DNA from: Rossellomorea aquimaris
GTDB taxonomy: Bacteria > Bacillota > Bacilli > Bacillales > Bacillaceae_B
Reading direction: 5' to 3'
Assembly (NCBI RefSeq): GCF_035590735.1
Contig: NZ_CP141595.1
Location: forward strand, 4,065,001-4,129,000
DNA length: 64,000 bases
A program made the position numbers and the translations under genes. Of the stretch, positions 53,723 through 62,592 are shown one piece after another. The notes beneath the pieces are model-generated. The model did no database searches and was not told where the DNA came from. It saw only the letters and a program-made list of their open reading frames with translations. Each line of letters starts with the position of its first letter. Position 1 is the stretch's first letter.

Positions 53723-54598
53723 TCACCCCTTTATATCAGATTCTTTTTTGCTCATAAATTTGATGTTTATGACGGAGAAGATAAGTGTAATGACGAACAA
53801 GACAACTCCGGCTGCACTGGCATAGCCCATCTGCAGCTTGTCAAAGGCTTCTTCGTAAATATAGAATACCAATGTCTTCGAACTGTTGAGTGGTCCCCCA
53901 CCCGTCATGACGTAGATTTCTTCAAAGACCTTCATGGCTGAAATCGAAGACATGATCGTAACAATCATGATCGAAGGCATTAATAACGGAATGGTAATAT
54001 GCCAGATTTGCTTCCATTTGGTCGCACCATCAATATCAGCTGCCTCGTATAAATCATCAGGGATGGATTGTAACCCTGCGAGGTAAATGACCATGTAATA
54101 CCCCAATCCTTTCCAAATGGTGACCACCATGACGGCAAAGATCGACGTTGATGTTGAAGTCAACCAATTGATGGGTTCATCAATCAACCCGAACGATTCC
54201 AGTATGTAGTTTAAAATACCGCGGTCTGCATAAACCCATTTCCAGGCAATCCCCACAACAACCATCGAGGTCACAACAGGAACATAATAAGCTGAACGGA
54301 AGAATCCAATTCCCTTCACCTGTTGGTTCACCAGAATCGCAAGGAAGATCGGCAGGATGACGAGTGCCGGTACAACAATGATTAAGTATAATAAGGTCTG
54401 ACCCAGCACTTTCCAGAACAATGCATCTGCAAATAGTTCTTTATAATTCTCCAAACCAATAAACTCTGCGTCAGCAACGATATTGTAGTCTGTAAAGCTC
54501 AGCCAAATCGCGTTAAGCATGGGGTAGAAGATGAATGCACCAAGAATGATGACTCCCGGTATCAGAAACAGAAACGGTGTTAAAGGATTACTTTTCAA
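53723..54598 (-). CDS. CUT1 sugar ABC transporter permease (MalF type)
   Basis: 291 residues, six helices, EAA loop YEAADIDGATKWKQIWHITIPL. The start is TTG 54598 with GAGGGGAG about 5 nt upstream; it overlaps the end of the ROK gene by 11 bp, so translation is coupled. Confidence 0.9.
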   Translation of the reverse strand: MKSNPLTPFLFLIPGVIILGAFIFYPMLNAIWLSFTDYNIVADAEFIGLENYKELFADALFWKVLGQTLLYLIIVVPALVILPIFLAILVNQQVKGIGFFRSAYYVPVVTSMVVVGIAWKWVYADRGILNYILESFGLIDEPINWLTSTSTSIFAVMVVTIWKGLGYYMVIYLAGLQSIPDDLYEAADIDGATKWKQIWHITIPLLMPSIMIVTIMSSISAMKVFEEIYVMTGGGPLNSSKTLVFYIYEEAFDKLQMGYASAAGVVLFVITLIFSVINIKFMSKKESDIKG

Positions 54599-55502
54599 TG
54601 GGCTCCCCTCTTTTCTCTATCACTTGAAATATGAGCTTAGCTGCTCCGAGCATGCCTGCTTTATTACCCAAGGAAGCAGGATGAACACTCGTATTAACGC
54701 AATATTCTTTCAATTTTTTTTGAAATAAGGTCCACCAATGACGCTTGGAATCAATGACCCCGCCTCCGATGAAAATCATTTCCGGGTCGATGGACACCGA
54801 AATGTTATACATCGTAATGGCTAAATAATCTAAGTATCGGTCAATCACCTGTTTGACCTGTTGATTTCCCTTTGAATATTCCTCAAAAATCTCTGAGCCA
54901 TGCCTGAAAGAGAGCTCCGTTTCAGTGAGAACGGCTTGCACTAACGCAGTACCCGAAAGGTATTGCTCGATGCACCCTTTCTTCCCGCAATTGCATAGCT
55001 TTCCATTTGGAACGAGAACCACATGTCCCCATTCTCCACTTTGATGATGATAGCCACTTAAGACATCACCATCTATAGCATTTGCTCCTCCAACCCCGGT
55101 ACCGAGTGTGATCATGACCGCAGATTGAGGTTTTCTCTGTGACTTCCATAGCTCTCCGATGAGAGCCGCGTTGGCATCATTTTCAACAACGCAAGGTAAG
55201 CTGTACCTCGATTCGATTTCTGCTTTTACATTGGTTCCCTGCCAGGATGGTAAATTCGCTGTAGCGAATACGATTTCACCATTATGAACATTCACACGAC
55301 CTGCCGTGCCAATGCCGATTCCCAAGATGGCATTGTCTTTCTTCATTAAAGTATCAATCACAATGTGAATCGATTCCAGTATCCCATCTCTTCCTTTTGA
55401 AATATCAGTCGGAACCTTTTCTTCAAATAAAATGTCCCCATTTTCATTCACAACGGAGCCTTTGACTCCCGTTCCCCCAACATCTATTCCGATGACCTTC
55501 AT
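54588..55502 (-). CDS. ROK-family sugar kinase, candidate N-acetylmannosamine kinase
   Basis: 304 residues. GIDVGGTGVKGSV, VENDANAALIGE, LGTGVGGANAI, and zinc site CNCGKKGCIEQYLSG. It lies after NanE and the RpiR regulator, the spacing and order seen for nanE-nanK pairs, so phosphorylation of ManNAc to ManNAc-6-P is the leading guess. Glucose or mannose kinase cannot be excluded. Confidence 0.82.
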   Translation of the reverse strand: MKVIGIDVGGTGVKGSVVNENGDILFEEKVPTDISKGRDGILESIHIVIDTLMKKDNAILGIGIGTAGRVNVHNGEIVFATANLPSWQGTNVKAEIESRYSLPCVVENDANAALIGELWKSQRKPQSAVMITLGTGVGGANAIDGDVLSGYHHQSGEWGHVVLVPNGKLCNCGKKGCIEQYLSGTALVQAVLTETELSFRHGSEIFEEYSKGNQQVKQVIDRYLDYLAITMYNISVSIDPEMIFIGGGVIDSKRHWWTLFQKKLKEYCVNTSVHPASLGNKAGMLGAAKLIFQVIEKRGEPIEK

Positions 55503-55530
55503 CCCATCACCCGCTTTCTCTTATAAGAGA

Positions 55531-56385
55531 TTAGTAGATTTTCTCCACTACTGCTCTTGCTGTTTTTTCTTTCATTCCAAGAGAGTACTCTTTATTATGA
55601 AGGGCAAGGCCTGTACATAGCATATCAATGACAAACAGCTGTGAGATCTTCGCAATCATGGACCCACCTTCAAGAGGAGATTCTTTCCCTCCACTTAAGA
55701 GGACAGCATCGGCAAGCTTCGTAATCGGGGACCTGGCGTAATACGTAATCGCAATCACATTCGCTCCGTTTTCTTTCGCTAACGTCAGAGAATCAATGGT
55801 ATCCTTTGTACTCCCTGAAATACTCAATCCAATGACAACATCCCCCTCTCCAACTGTGGCAGCCGTCATCGACTGAATATGAGGATCGATCACTGCATCG
55901 GACCTGTAGCCGATCCGTAAAAAACGATTCTTCGCATCCAGTGCCGTCAGTCCGGATGTTCCAACTCCAAAGAAGTGGATGGACTTTGCGCCTGATAATA
56001 GTTGAATCGCTCGATCCAATGTTTCATCATCCAGTTTATTAACGGTTTCATCAATGGCATTCTTTGTGTAGGAAGCAATCGATTGAATGAAACCTGAAGG
56101 CTTGCTCGGATCCGACTCCTCTTCTTGTGAAAGGGAGGATAAATCCTTGGCAATCGCCAGCTTGAATTCCTGATACCCTTTCATTCCGATCTTCCGGCAA
56201 AACCGTAAAACCGTCGTCTCTCCCACTTCTGCCACATCGGCAAGGTCGGTGACGGAATAATAAAGGGCCTTCTCCATCTGTTCCAGCACGACTGCAGCCA
56301 CTTTTTGCTCTGATTTCGTTAACGAAGGAAAGTAACTATTAATTAATCCGCCTAACTTGCTCTTGGACGCCGTTTGTGTGTTCAT
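55531..56385 (-). CDS. RpiR/MurR-family transcriptional regulator
   Basis: 284 residues. An N-terminal HTH_6 domain has LADVAEVGETTVLRFCRKIGMKGYQEFK, and a SIS domain (about 120-260) has FFGVGTSGLTALDAKNRFLRIG and GLSISGSTKDT. SIS regulators bind phospho-sugars; NanR/MurR-type proteins sense ManNAc-6-P, GlcNAc-6-P or MurNAc-6-P. ATG 56385 follows GGAG by 9 nt. Its start lies inside the 3' end of nanE (47-bp overlap). It probably controls this operon. Confidence 0.88.
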   Translation of the reverse strand: MNTQTASKSKLGGLINSYFPSLTKSEQKVAAVVLEQMEKALYYSVTDLADVAEVGETTVLRFCRKIGMKGYQEFKLAIAKDLSSLSQEEESDPSKPSGFIQSIASYTKNAIDETVNKLDDETLDRAIQLLSGAKSIHFFGVGTSGLTALDAKNRFLRIGYRSDAVIDPHIQSMTAATVGEGDVVIGLSISGSTKDTIDSLTLAKENGANVIAITYYARSPITKLADAVLLSGGKESPLEGGSMIAKISQLFVIDMLCTGLALHNKEYSLGMKEKTARAVVEKIY

Positions 56386-57094
56386 CTTGTTTCTCTCCTC
56401 TACTCTGAATTGATTGAACAAACTTCTTCGTGATTTCCTGAGGTCTTGTAATTGCTGATCCCACTACAACTGCGTGAGCTCCTATATCCATCGCCCGCTT
56501 CACATCCTCCGGCGTAGAGATTCTTCCTTCAGCAAATACAGGAATTTGCAGGGTATCAACCAATCTCTTTAATAAAATAAAATCCGGACAGCATTGCTGA
56601 GGAGAGTATGGGGTGTATCCCGACATCGTCGTGCTGACACAATCCACACCAAGCTTCACAGCCTTCAACGCCTCATCAAATGTAGAAACGTCCGCCATAA
56701 TGGTTTGTCCTTGGGCCTTTAAGTAAGCGATCAAGCTTTCCAATGACTCACCGTTTGGACGAGGTCTGTCAGTTGCATCGATGGCAATGATATCTACCCC
56801 TGCTCCTATCAGTTCATCAGCTTCTTTTTTCGTGGCTGTTATGTAGACATCACTTTGGGGGTAGTCTCTCTTCACCAAGCCGATAATCGGCAGGTCCACA
56901 TAGCCCTTTATGGCTTCAATGTCGACTGCACTGTTTGCTCTTATCCCGGACGCGCCTCCAACGTAAGCTGCTTTTGCCATTTTCCCCATTACATCCGAGC
57001 CGTGCAAAGGTTCATCCTGTAGTGCCTGGCAGGAAACCACGAGCTTCCCTTTCAGTTGATTGAATACGATTTCCTTACTGATCATTTTTTTCAT
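56339..57094 (-). CDS. nanE: N-acetylmannosamine-6-phosphate 2-epimerase
   Basis: About 251 residues, a TIM-barrel NanE protein. GKLVVSCQALQDEPL at the start (KLVVSCQA is the family signature), GLVKRDYPQSDVYITAT, DIIAIDATDRPRP, CVSTTMSGYT, FAEGRISTPED and HAVVVGSAITRP are all present. Converts ManNAc-6-P to GlcNAc-6-P, which the NagA deacetylase elsewhere in the window can process. No sialate lyase (nanA) is in the window, so ManNAc itself is the likely input. GTG 57097, ATG 57094 and ATG 57085 are all possible starts. Confidence 0.92.
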   Translation of the reverse strand: MKKMISKEIVFNQLKGKLVVSCQALQDEPLHGSDVMGKMAKAAYVGGASGIRANSAVDIEAIKGYVDLPIIGLVKRDYPQSDVYITATKKEADELIGAGVDIIAIDATDRPRPNGESLESLIAYLKAQGQTIMADVSTFDEALKAVKLGVDCVSTTMSGYTPYSPQQCCPDFILLKRLVDTLQIPVFAEGRISTPEDVKRAMDIGAHAVVVGSAITRPQEITKKFVQSIQSRGEKQDEHTNGVQEQVRRIN

Positions 57095-57152
57095 CACCGT
57101 GCTTTCATTGAAATGAGAGAAAGGGAGATAAACTCCCTTTCCTTCATTTCCT

Positions 57153-58469
57153 TTATTTAGATAGTGTTTCGTTCCATTTCATCTCTGCTTGCTCTAAAGC
57201 TTCATCCACTGTCATATCTCCAAGCATCGCAGCATGCAGGGCTTCGTTCATAGCTGTGCGTAGCTCTTCGAAATTGCTCATCGGCGGAATTAACACTTCA
57301 CTGTCCTTCAATTGACCAGCTGATACGATACGTGCTTTATCAATTGGAGTAGCATCTGCCGGCTCTTCACTAAAGTAAGGATCATCTAAAGCTGTTTCAA
57401 TGGATGGAAGAATCGCCGTTTGTTTATCAAACTCCACTTGGTTTTCAGCATTCGTTAAGAAAATCGAGAAGTCTACTGCTGCTTTTTGATGCTCGGATTG
57501 TTTCGGAACAACCACGTTCATCGCTGCCACGTTTTTCTTATTCGTTTCACCAGTGATGATGGGAGCAGTTTTCGTTGCTTTTAATATATCAGGGGCATTT
57601 TCTTCTACAATCGTCAGGAATTGCGGACCAGATGCCAAGATCGCGATTTCACCCGCCTGGTATAAGTCAACGGCTTTTGAGTGACCTTCTGTCAAGACTT
57701 CACGAGGAATTAAACCATCCTTATAAAGGTCCACGAAGAAATTGAAGGACTCTTTTCCTTCAGCTGTGTTGAACGTTGCTTTCGTCATATCTTCATTTGT
57801 TAAGTCTACACCCATCATGACCATTGTTTCTAAAAGATGACTTCCATCAAGGGCCGGGAAGAATGCGTATTTACCCGTTTTGTCTTTGATTGTTTTTGAA
57901 ACTTCTTTCAGCTCTTCAAAAGTGGCTGGAGCTTTCTCGGGATCCAATCCTGCTTCCTTGAAGATCTCTGAGTTGTACATCGTTACTTGAGAAGAAAGGT
58001 ACCAAGGGATACCGAATGTTTTTCCGTCAAACGTGTTGGAAGCCCAGATGTTCTCGAAGTATTCATTCTTAACATCTTCAGGAACCATTTCATCCATATT
58101 CACTAACGCATCCAGCTCTGCTAATTTCGCCGCGAATTGAGGATTCAGGTTCGCTACATCGGGAGCCGTCTTGGAAGCGACCGCTGAAAGGATCTTTGTT
58201 TCCATATCACCCCAAGGAATGTCGACCCATTTCACTTTCACATTCGGGTTTTCCTTTTCAAAATCGGAGATGACCCCATTTAAATAATCATCAAACGTTG
58301 GTGATAATTGCATCGTCCAGAATTCAATTTCCACTGGTTCCTCTTCCGTTCCCTCTTTCTGTCCCTCAGAAGAGCTTGAGCTGCTGCTGTTACAGGCAGC
58401 TGTAAATAGCATAGCAAACATCAACATAAGCGTTAATAAAAACTTTCCATTTTTAAACATTACGTTCAT
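57153..58469 (-). CDS. Sugar-binding lipoprotein of CUT1 importer
   Basis: 438 residues. Signal peptide ends in lipobox FTAAC followed by a Ser-rich linker (NSSSSSS). Solute-binding family 1 features: EIEFWTMQLSP, FEKENPNVKVKWVDIPWGD, GEIAILASGPQFL. It captures the glycan outside the cell for the two permeases at 52823-54598. Its start overlaps the esterase stop by 17 bp; GGGG stands 6 nt before ATG. Confidence 0.9.
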   Translation of the reverse strand: MNVMFKNGKFLLTLMLMFAMLFTAACNSSSSSSSEGQKEGTEEEPVEIEFWTMQLSPTFDDYLNGVISDFEKENPNVKVKWVDIPWGDMETKILSAVASKTAPDVANLNPQFAAKLAELDALVNMDEMVPEDVKNEYFENIWASNTFDGKTFGIPWYLSSQVTMYNSEIFKEAGLDPEKAPATFEELKEVSKTIKDKTGKYAFFPALDGSHLLETMVMMGVDLTNEDMTKATFNTAEGKESFNFFVDLYKDGLIPREVLTEGHSKAVDLYQAGEIAILASGPQFLTIVEENAPDILKATKTAPIITGETNKKNVAAMNVVVPKQSEHQKAAVDFSIFLTNAENQVEFDKQTAILPSIETALDDPYFSEEPADATPIDKARIVSAGQLKDSEVLIPPMSNFEELRTAMNEALHAAMLGDMTVDEALEQAEMKWNETLSK

Positions 58470-59178
58470 CCCTTTCCCCTTTTATAATTGTTTCAACAAA
58501 AAAGCTGATTGCACGTGGTAAGTCCCTGCGCCAAAAATCCCAGAGATGCTGCTCGTCTTCTTCGTAGTATGTAATGGTATCTGTGATGGATTGAAGTTGT
58601 TTGTGAAGACTTCGGTTGTAAGATAGGATTGGAAGGTTTTCTCCTGTTAGTGGATAGGTAACCGCTTCCTCTTGCAGACCGACAACCTGGTACACTTGCC
58701 AATCAACTTTTTGAAGATTTTGAATTTTAACGACGTGACTAGCTGTAAAAGCACCGGATTGCAAAAGTAAGTGAGACCATGATTCCGGAAATTCAGAAGC
58801 AATACTCACACTAACAGCAGCTCCAAGAGAATCCCCTAACAAACCAACTTTACGAATCTCCTTATCTTCATTTTCAAAACGGCTTTGAACAGTCATCAGA
58901 AGCTCATCCTGGAAAAAGCGAATGTACGACTCGAGCCGCTCTCCCTGTTGATGATAAAGATGATAGCGTTCTTCAGAGCTTGGCGGCGGCACAAGAACCA
59001 AGAATAGATGAATGGATTCCGCGGTCTCCAGAACTGCTTCCAGAGCTTGTTGGATATGTCCAAGTTCTATATAGTCCATCCCATCCTGAACAAACAGTAA
59101 ATCTACTACATTGCTTTGACCCCTCTTGTATTCATAGGTGTAGTAAAGTTGATCTCTCCGTAAATAATGACTCGTCAT
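58453..59178 (-). CDS. Esterase-D-like alpha/beta hydrolase
   Basis: About 241 residues, no signal peptide. The nucleophile elbow is LLGDSLGAAVS (Ser about 114), and the catalytic His is in EDEQHLWDFW, as in the putative-esterase family (PF00756). As first gene of the operon it may strip acetyl or other ester groups from imported glycans (inference). The start is uncertain: ATG 59178 lacks a ribosome site, and TTG 59205 has GGGGGAG 12 nt upstream. Confidence 0.75.
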   Translation of the reverse strand: MTSHYLRRDQLYYTYEYKRGQSNVVDLLFVQDGMDYIELGHIQQALEAVLETAESIHLFLVLVPPPSSEERYHLYHQQGERLESYIRFFQDELLMTVQSRFENEDKEIRKVGLLGDSLGAAVSVSIASEFPESWSHLLLQSGAFTASHVVKIQNLQKVDWQVYQVVGLQEEAVTYPLTGENLPILSYNRSLHKQLQSITDTITYYEEDEQHLWDFWRRDLPRAISFFVETIIKGERDERNV

Positions 59179-59253
59179 CACGCATTCTTTCAATCTGGAA
59201 TTCAACGAGCGTATTCTCCCCCTTTCTCAGAATAGGTTCCCCTATTGGTTTCT

Positions 59254-59282
59254 ATCCTAGCATATGAAAGCGCTTTTGTGAA
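59254..59282 (-). promoter_or_regulatory. Promoter with overlapping cre-like site for the mannoside/ManNAc operon
   Basis: -35 TTCACA (59277-59282), 17-bp spacer, -10 TAGGAT (59254-59259). The spacer holds CAAAAGCGCTTTCA (59265-59278), close to the CcpA consensus with mismatches only at the outer pair. Expected effect: repression of the eleven-gene operon when a preferred sugar is present. Confidence 0.65.
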
Positions 59283-59405
59283 TATGTTCTCCAGTTTTTA
59301 TTTTTTTGGTGGATAAATGCTCCAATATAAAAAGAGTGGAACTCCCCTTTCCCCCAACCTAATAATCTGCTACTATATCGAAAACATAAAGATTTTTCGA
59401 CAAAT

Positions 59406-59520
59406 GGATCATATATGAGCAGAACCGGATCATAAATCCCATAAGAGGATCATAGATCCGTAGAAGCAGCTCATATATTCATATTTTGGATCATAAACGT
59501 CTGAAACCGGTTCATAAGTT
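59406..59520. repeat. Six-copy phased repeat, consensus GGATCATAAAT, period ~21 bp
   Basis: Units start at 59406, 59427, 59447, 59469, 59488 and 59509, so spacings are 21, 20, 22, 19 and 21 bp. Four begin GGATCATA; the others GCTCATAT and GGTTCATA. The spacer between units varies in sequence but not much in length, close to two helical turns. It lies between the operon promoter and the terminator of the glycerate-kinase gene. It does not look like CRISPR because repeat and spacer are too short. Confidence 0.7.
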
Positions 59521-59670
59521 GTAATTCTGCTTTAGTAGAGATGAGAAAGGATCCGATAGATAGCTTTTCTAGATCAAGTTTTAGCTATTTTTAATAGTTT
59601 TCTAGTAAAAATACAGTAAAAATTTATAGATTTATGGGTTCCGAGGACTAAGTTCTATAAATAAAAATAA

Positions 59671-59695
59671 GAGCGAGGTTCTAGTTCCCTCGCCC
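59671..59695 (-). terminator. Terminator of the glycerate-kinase unit
   Basis: On the minus strand GGGCGAGG / CCTCGCTC pair (one G-T) and are followed by TTATTTTTATTT, 6 bp past the glycerate-kinase stop. Confidence 0.85.
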
Positions 59696-59700
59696 TTCCA

Positions 59701-60825
59701 TCATCTTAATAACCGCACAATCTGCTCGACCGTGACCCTAATCTGCTCACTCGTCACTTCACTCCTCAACGCTTCTTCCAAAGAACGGCATTCCGTCTGA
59801 ATCGAGAAAACAGCATCCAGATATTCATTCACCTCTGCCAAGTCCGTATCAATCCGACCCGCGATTCCAATGACTTTCTTACCGTGCTTCTTCGCAAGCT
59901 TTGCAACCCCAACCGGCACTTTCCCCATCAGTGATTGCTGATCCAAGCTTCCTTCCCCGGTGAAGACGATATCTGCCTTCATCACTTTCTCTTCTAACCT
60001 GGTAAGCTCTATAATCGTATCCACTCCCGATCGGAGAACCCCGTTTAAAGCCGCCACAATACTTCCGCCAAGCCCTCCTGCAGCTCCCGATCCGGGTACA
60101 TCTTGGACGTCGATCCCATACACTTCACTAAATAGGGAAGCGAGCTTCACCAAACCGGCATCAAGTTCCAGGATCCCTGCAGAGGTGGCACCCTTCTGTC
60201 TGCCAAAAATATGGGCAGCACCTTTATCTCCATGAAAAGGGTTGGTGACATCGCTCGCAATCGTGAACGAGCATTGCTCCAGTTGGGGTAACCGCTCATG
60301 ACCAGAAAACGAAGCTGCCTTAAGCAATGGATTCCCTTCCACTCCAACCTCTACTCCGTCCTCATCATAAAACGTCCATCCCAAGGCCTGCATCATCCCG
60401 ACTCCGCCGTCGTTCGTGGCACTCCCGCCAAGGGAAATGACAATATTGCGATATCCGTTCACGACGGCATCCTTTATCTGTTCCCCCAACCCATACGTAT
60501 TCGACAACAATGGATTCCTCTTCTCAAATGGTACGAGGGGAAGTCCACTGCTGCGGGCACTCTCAATAAAGGCAGTATCTCCATTAAAAACAACATAACG
60601 CGCAAGAACAGGGTTCATTAACGGATCATGTACCGGGACTTCCTTCTCCTCTCCATCCAGGCATGTGAGCAGGGCATCCAGGGTCCCTTCTCCACCATCT
60701 GCCATAGGAGAATTTTCAACATGAGCGGATGACCTAACAGAAAGGATCCCCTTACGAGCCGCTTCCCCCACTTCAAAAGCTGATAATGAATCCTTATAGG
60801 AATCAGAAGCAATTAAAAAATTCAT
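59701..60825 (-). CDS. glxK: Glycerate kinase (GarK/GlxK family)
   Basis: About 374 residues of glycerate kinase type 1. Family motifs: ASDSYKDSLSAFEVGEAA at the start, SPMADGGEGTLDALL, VISLGGSATNDGGVGMMQALG, GAAGGLGG and FTGEGSLDQQSLMGK. Phosphorylates D-glycerate with ATP (2-phosphoglycerate in this family). It lies after a GH13_18 phosphorylase and a GH38 hydrolase that would both release glycerate, so it completes that pathway. ATG 60825 with GGAG 10 nt upstream is preferred to GTG 60834. Confidence 0.92.
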   Translation of the reverse strand: MNFLIASDSYKDSLSAFEVGEAARKGILSVRSSAHVENSPMADGGEGTLDALLTCLDGEEKEVPVHDPLMNPVLARYVVFNGDTAFIESARSSGLPLVPFEKRNPLLSNTYGLGEQIKDAVVNGYRNIVISLGGSATNDGGVGMMQALGWTFYDEDGVEVGVEGNPLLKAASFSGHERLPQLEQCSFTIASDVTNPFHGDKGAAHIFGRQKGATSAGILELDAGLVKLASLFSEVYGIDVQDVPGSGAAGGLGGSIVAALNGVLRSGVDTIIELTRLEEKVMKADIVFTGEGSLDQQSLMGKVPVGVAKLAKKHGKKVIGIAGRIDTDLAEVNEYLDAVFSIQTECRSLEEALRSEVTSEQIRVTVEQIVRLLR

Positions 60826-60847
60826 TTCACACACGCTCCTATGAAAA

Positions 60848-60879
60848 GGTGCCAGAAGCCTAAGAAAGCGACTGGCACC
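60848..60879 (-). terminator. Hairpin between phosphorylase and glycerate-kinase genes
   Basis: GGTGCCAG / CTGGCACC form a perfect 8-bp stem; TTTTC follows on the minus strand. It lies in the 54-bp gap within the unit, so it may attenuate read-through into the kinase gene or protect the upstream mRNA. Confidence 0.6.
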
Positions 60880-60888
60880 TGTATTGAT

Positions 60889-62580
60889 CTATTGTTTTAC
60901 CCACATGAATTCATACGGACTTAATTCAACTTCTCCACTTACTTCTTTCCCACTCTGTAAATCGAAGCCTGGGTGAGGAAGTGTTACAGCTGCTGGAGCA
61001 GCATCCAGATTGACGACAAACGTGATGCTCTCTCCTGTTTCCTGATTGAAACGCTTCAGTCCGAATAGATTGGCACCCAGTTCCAGCACTTCTTGTCCTG
61101 CATACGGAGAAAAAGCAGATTCCTTTTGTCGGATCGAAATCATTTCCTGTAAGCCTTCGAAAATCCCTTTGCGACGGGAGCTTGTCTCTAATTCTTCAAG
61201 GATACTTGAAAGCTCCAGCTTCTCACGATTGATCCTGCGGTTGATGCCTGACGTTTCAACCCCGTCTTCATCATTGTGAGAGCCCAATAAGGAATGATAG
61301 TAAATGGCCGGAACTCCCACAAAGGATAACAGGATGGAATGTGCGGCAAGCATCTTCTTCACTTCCAGATCTTCTGTCGTATCCTCGCCTTGGTTGACGA
61401 GTGCTGCTGAATAGTTGATGTTCAACTCATATACAGACTGGCTTCCGTCACTATTGGCTTTATACGAAACACGACCGCCATTTTCTTTGACTTTATTCAC
61501 AAGCAGCTGTTTGTCGTCCTCGGTCAGGATCCCTTCAGTCGGACGCATCCCGATTCCGTCATGACTCGCAAGGAAGTTGAAATAGGTCGCGGTATCCGAA
61601 ACGGTATCAATCGTTTTCGACCATTCCGTCAGCTTTTCACCATTGTGAGTCGTCAGTGAAAATAGCACCAATGGAGGCAGGGAGAATTGATAGACCATAT
61701 TGGCTTCATCAGTTCCATCCCCGAAATAGCTGATGTTTTCTTTATGCGGTACATTCGTTTCCGTAATGATTTGCGTATTCGGCTTAAAGAAGTCCATGAC
61801 CTCTCTCCACAGCTTGATGATTTCATGTGCCTGGGGCAGATGGATGGACGTTGTACCTGATTCCTTCCAAATGAACCCGATGGCATCCAAGCGGATGCTT
61901 GTCCCGCCTTTGCTTGCATACTCAAGTAAAATATCCGTCGTTTCCTCTAATACCGGGAAGTGGCGGAAATTCAAATCAACCTGATCTTCACTAAACGTCG
62001 TCCAAGCCGTTTTGACGCCGTCACGTCCTTCATATTCATGATACAAAGGCGATGTGCGGGGACGAACCACAATACTTTCATCAAAAGAAGGATCCTTTGG
62101 AACAAAATATTCCTTGTATCTCTCTTCACCGTTGATATAGCCTTGAAACCACTCACTTGATTTTGAAATATGATTGGCAACAAAATCAAACATCAAGCGA
62201 TAATCCTGAGCCAGTTCTTCAATGTTCGTCCAATCCCCGAGCTTCGGGTCCACTTGACGGTAGTCCACGACTGAGAAACCATCATCGGATGTATAAGGAA
62301 ACATCGGCAGCAAGTGAACGTCCGTAATCGAACCCTTCACCTTTTCATTTAAGAAGGTACGGAGAGAGGCAAGTGTGGGCTTGCCTTCTTCGTAAATGCT
62401 GTCACCATATGTGATCAGATAAACATTTTCTTCAGACACAGGTGCTGCGCTTTTCCAGGAATGACGACTCCATTTATCCAGTAGCTCTGTAAAAGAAGTC
62501 AGGAACTCCTCTTTGAAATCGTCCCCGTAAATCCTTCTTAATCTCTCTTCCACATTCCTTACTAGTTCTTGCTTTGTCAT
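60889..62580 (-). CDS. GH13_18 phosphorylase, likely glucosylglycerate phosphorylase
   Basis: 563 residues, cytoplasmic. Related to sucrose phosphorylase: ITYGDS start, LHLLPMFPYTSDDGFSV-like region (DVHLLPMFPY), FDFVANHIS, SIRLDAIGFIWKE (nucleophile Asp), ITETNVPH (acid/base Glu) and LASHDGIG. Subfamily 18 enzymes split alpha-glucosides with phosphate to glucose-1-phosphate. Because glycerate kinase follows and a mannosylglycerate-hydrolase-like GH38 precedes, glucosylglycerate is the most likely substrate; sucrose or glucosylglycerol remain possible. Confidence 0.85.
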   Translation of the reverse strand: MTKQELVRNVEERLRRIYGDDFKEEFLTSFTELLDKWSRHSWKSAAPVSEENVYLITYGDSIYEEGKPTLASLRTFLNEKVKGSITDVHLLPMFPYTSDDGFSVVDYRQVDPKLGDWTNIEELAQDYRLMFDFVANHISKSSEWFQGYINGEERYKEYFVPKDPSFDESIVVRPRTSPLYHEYEGRDGVKTAWTTFSEDQVDLNFRHFPVLEETTDILLEYASKGGTSIRLDAIGFIWKESGTTSIHLPQAHEIIKLWREVMDFFKPNTQIITETNVPHKENISYFGDGTDEANMVYQFSLPPLVLFSLTTHNGEKLTEWSKTIDTVSDTATYFNFLASHDGIGMRPTEGILTEDDKQLLVNKVKENGGRVSYKANSDGSQSVYELNINYSAALVNQGEDTTEDLEVKKMLAAHSILLSFVGVPAIYYHSLLGSHNDEDGVETSGINRRINREKLELSSILEELETSSRRKGIFEGLQEMISIRQKESAFSPYAGQEVLELGANLFGLKRFNQETGESITFVVNLDAAPAAVTLPHPGFDLQSGKEVSGEVELSPYEFMWVKQ

Positions 62581-62592
62581 GATTTCACCTTC

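Noticed and set aside
56339..58469. Sialic acid (nan) operon
   Set aside because: NanE is present but no sialate lyase, sialidase or sialate transporter type was found; GH38 and esterase indicate another substrate.
59406..59520. CRISPR-like array
   Set aside because: Repeat core is only 8-11 bp with 9-12-bp variable parts; no cas genes and no leader; it fits a phased short repeat instead.
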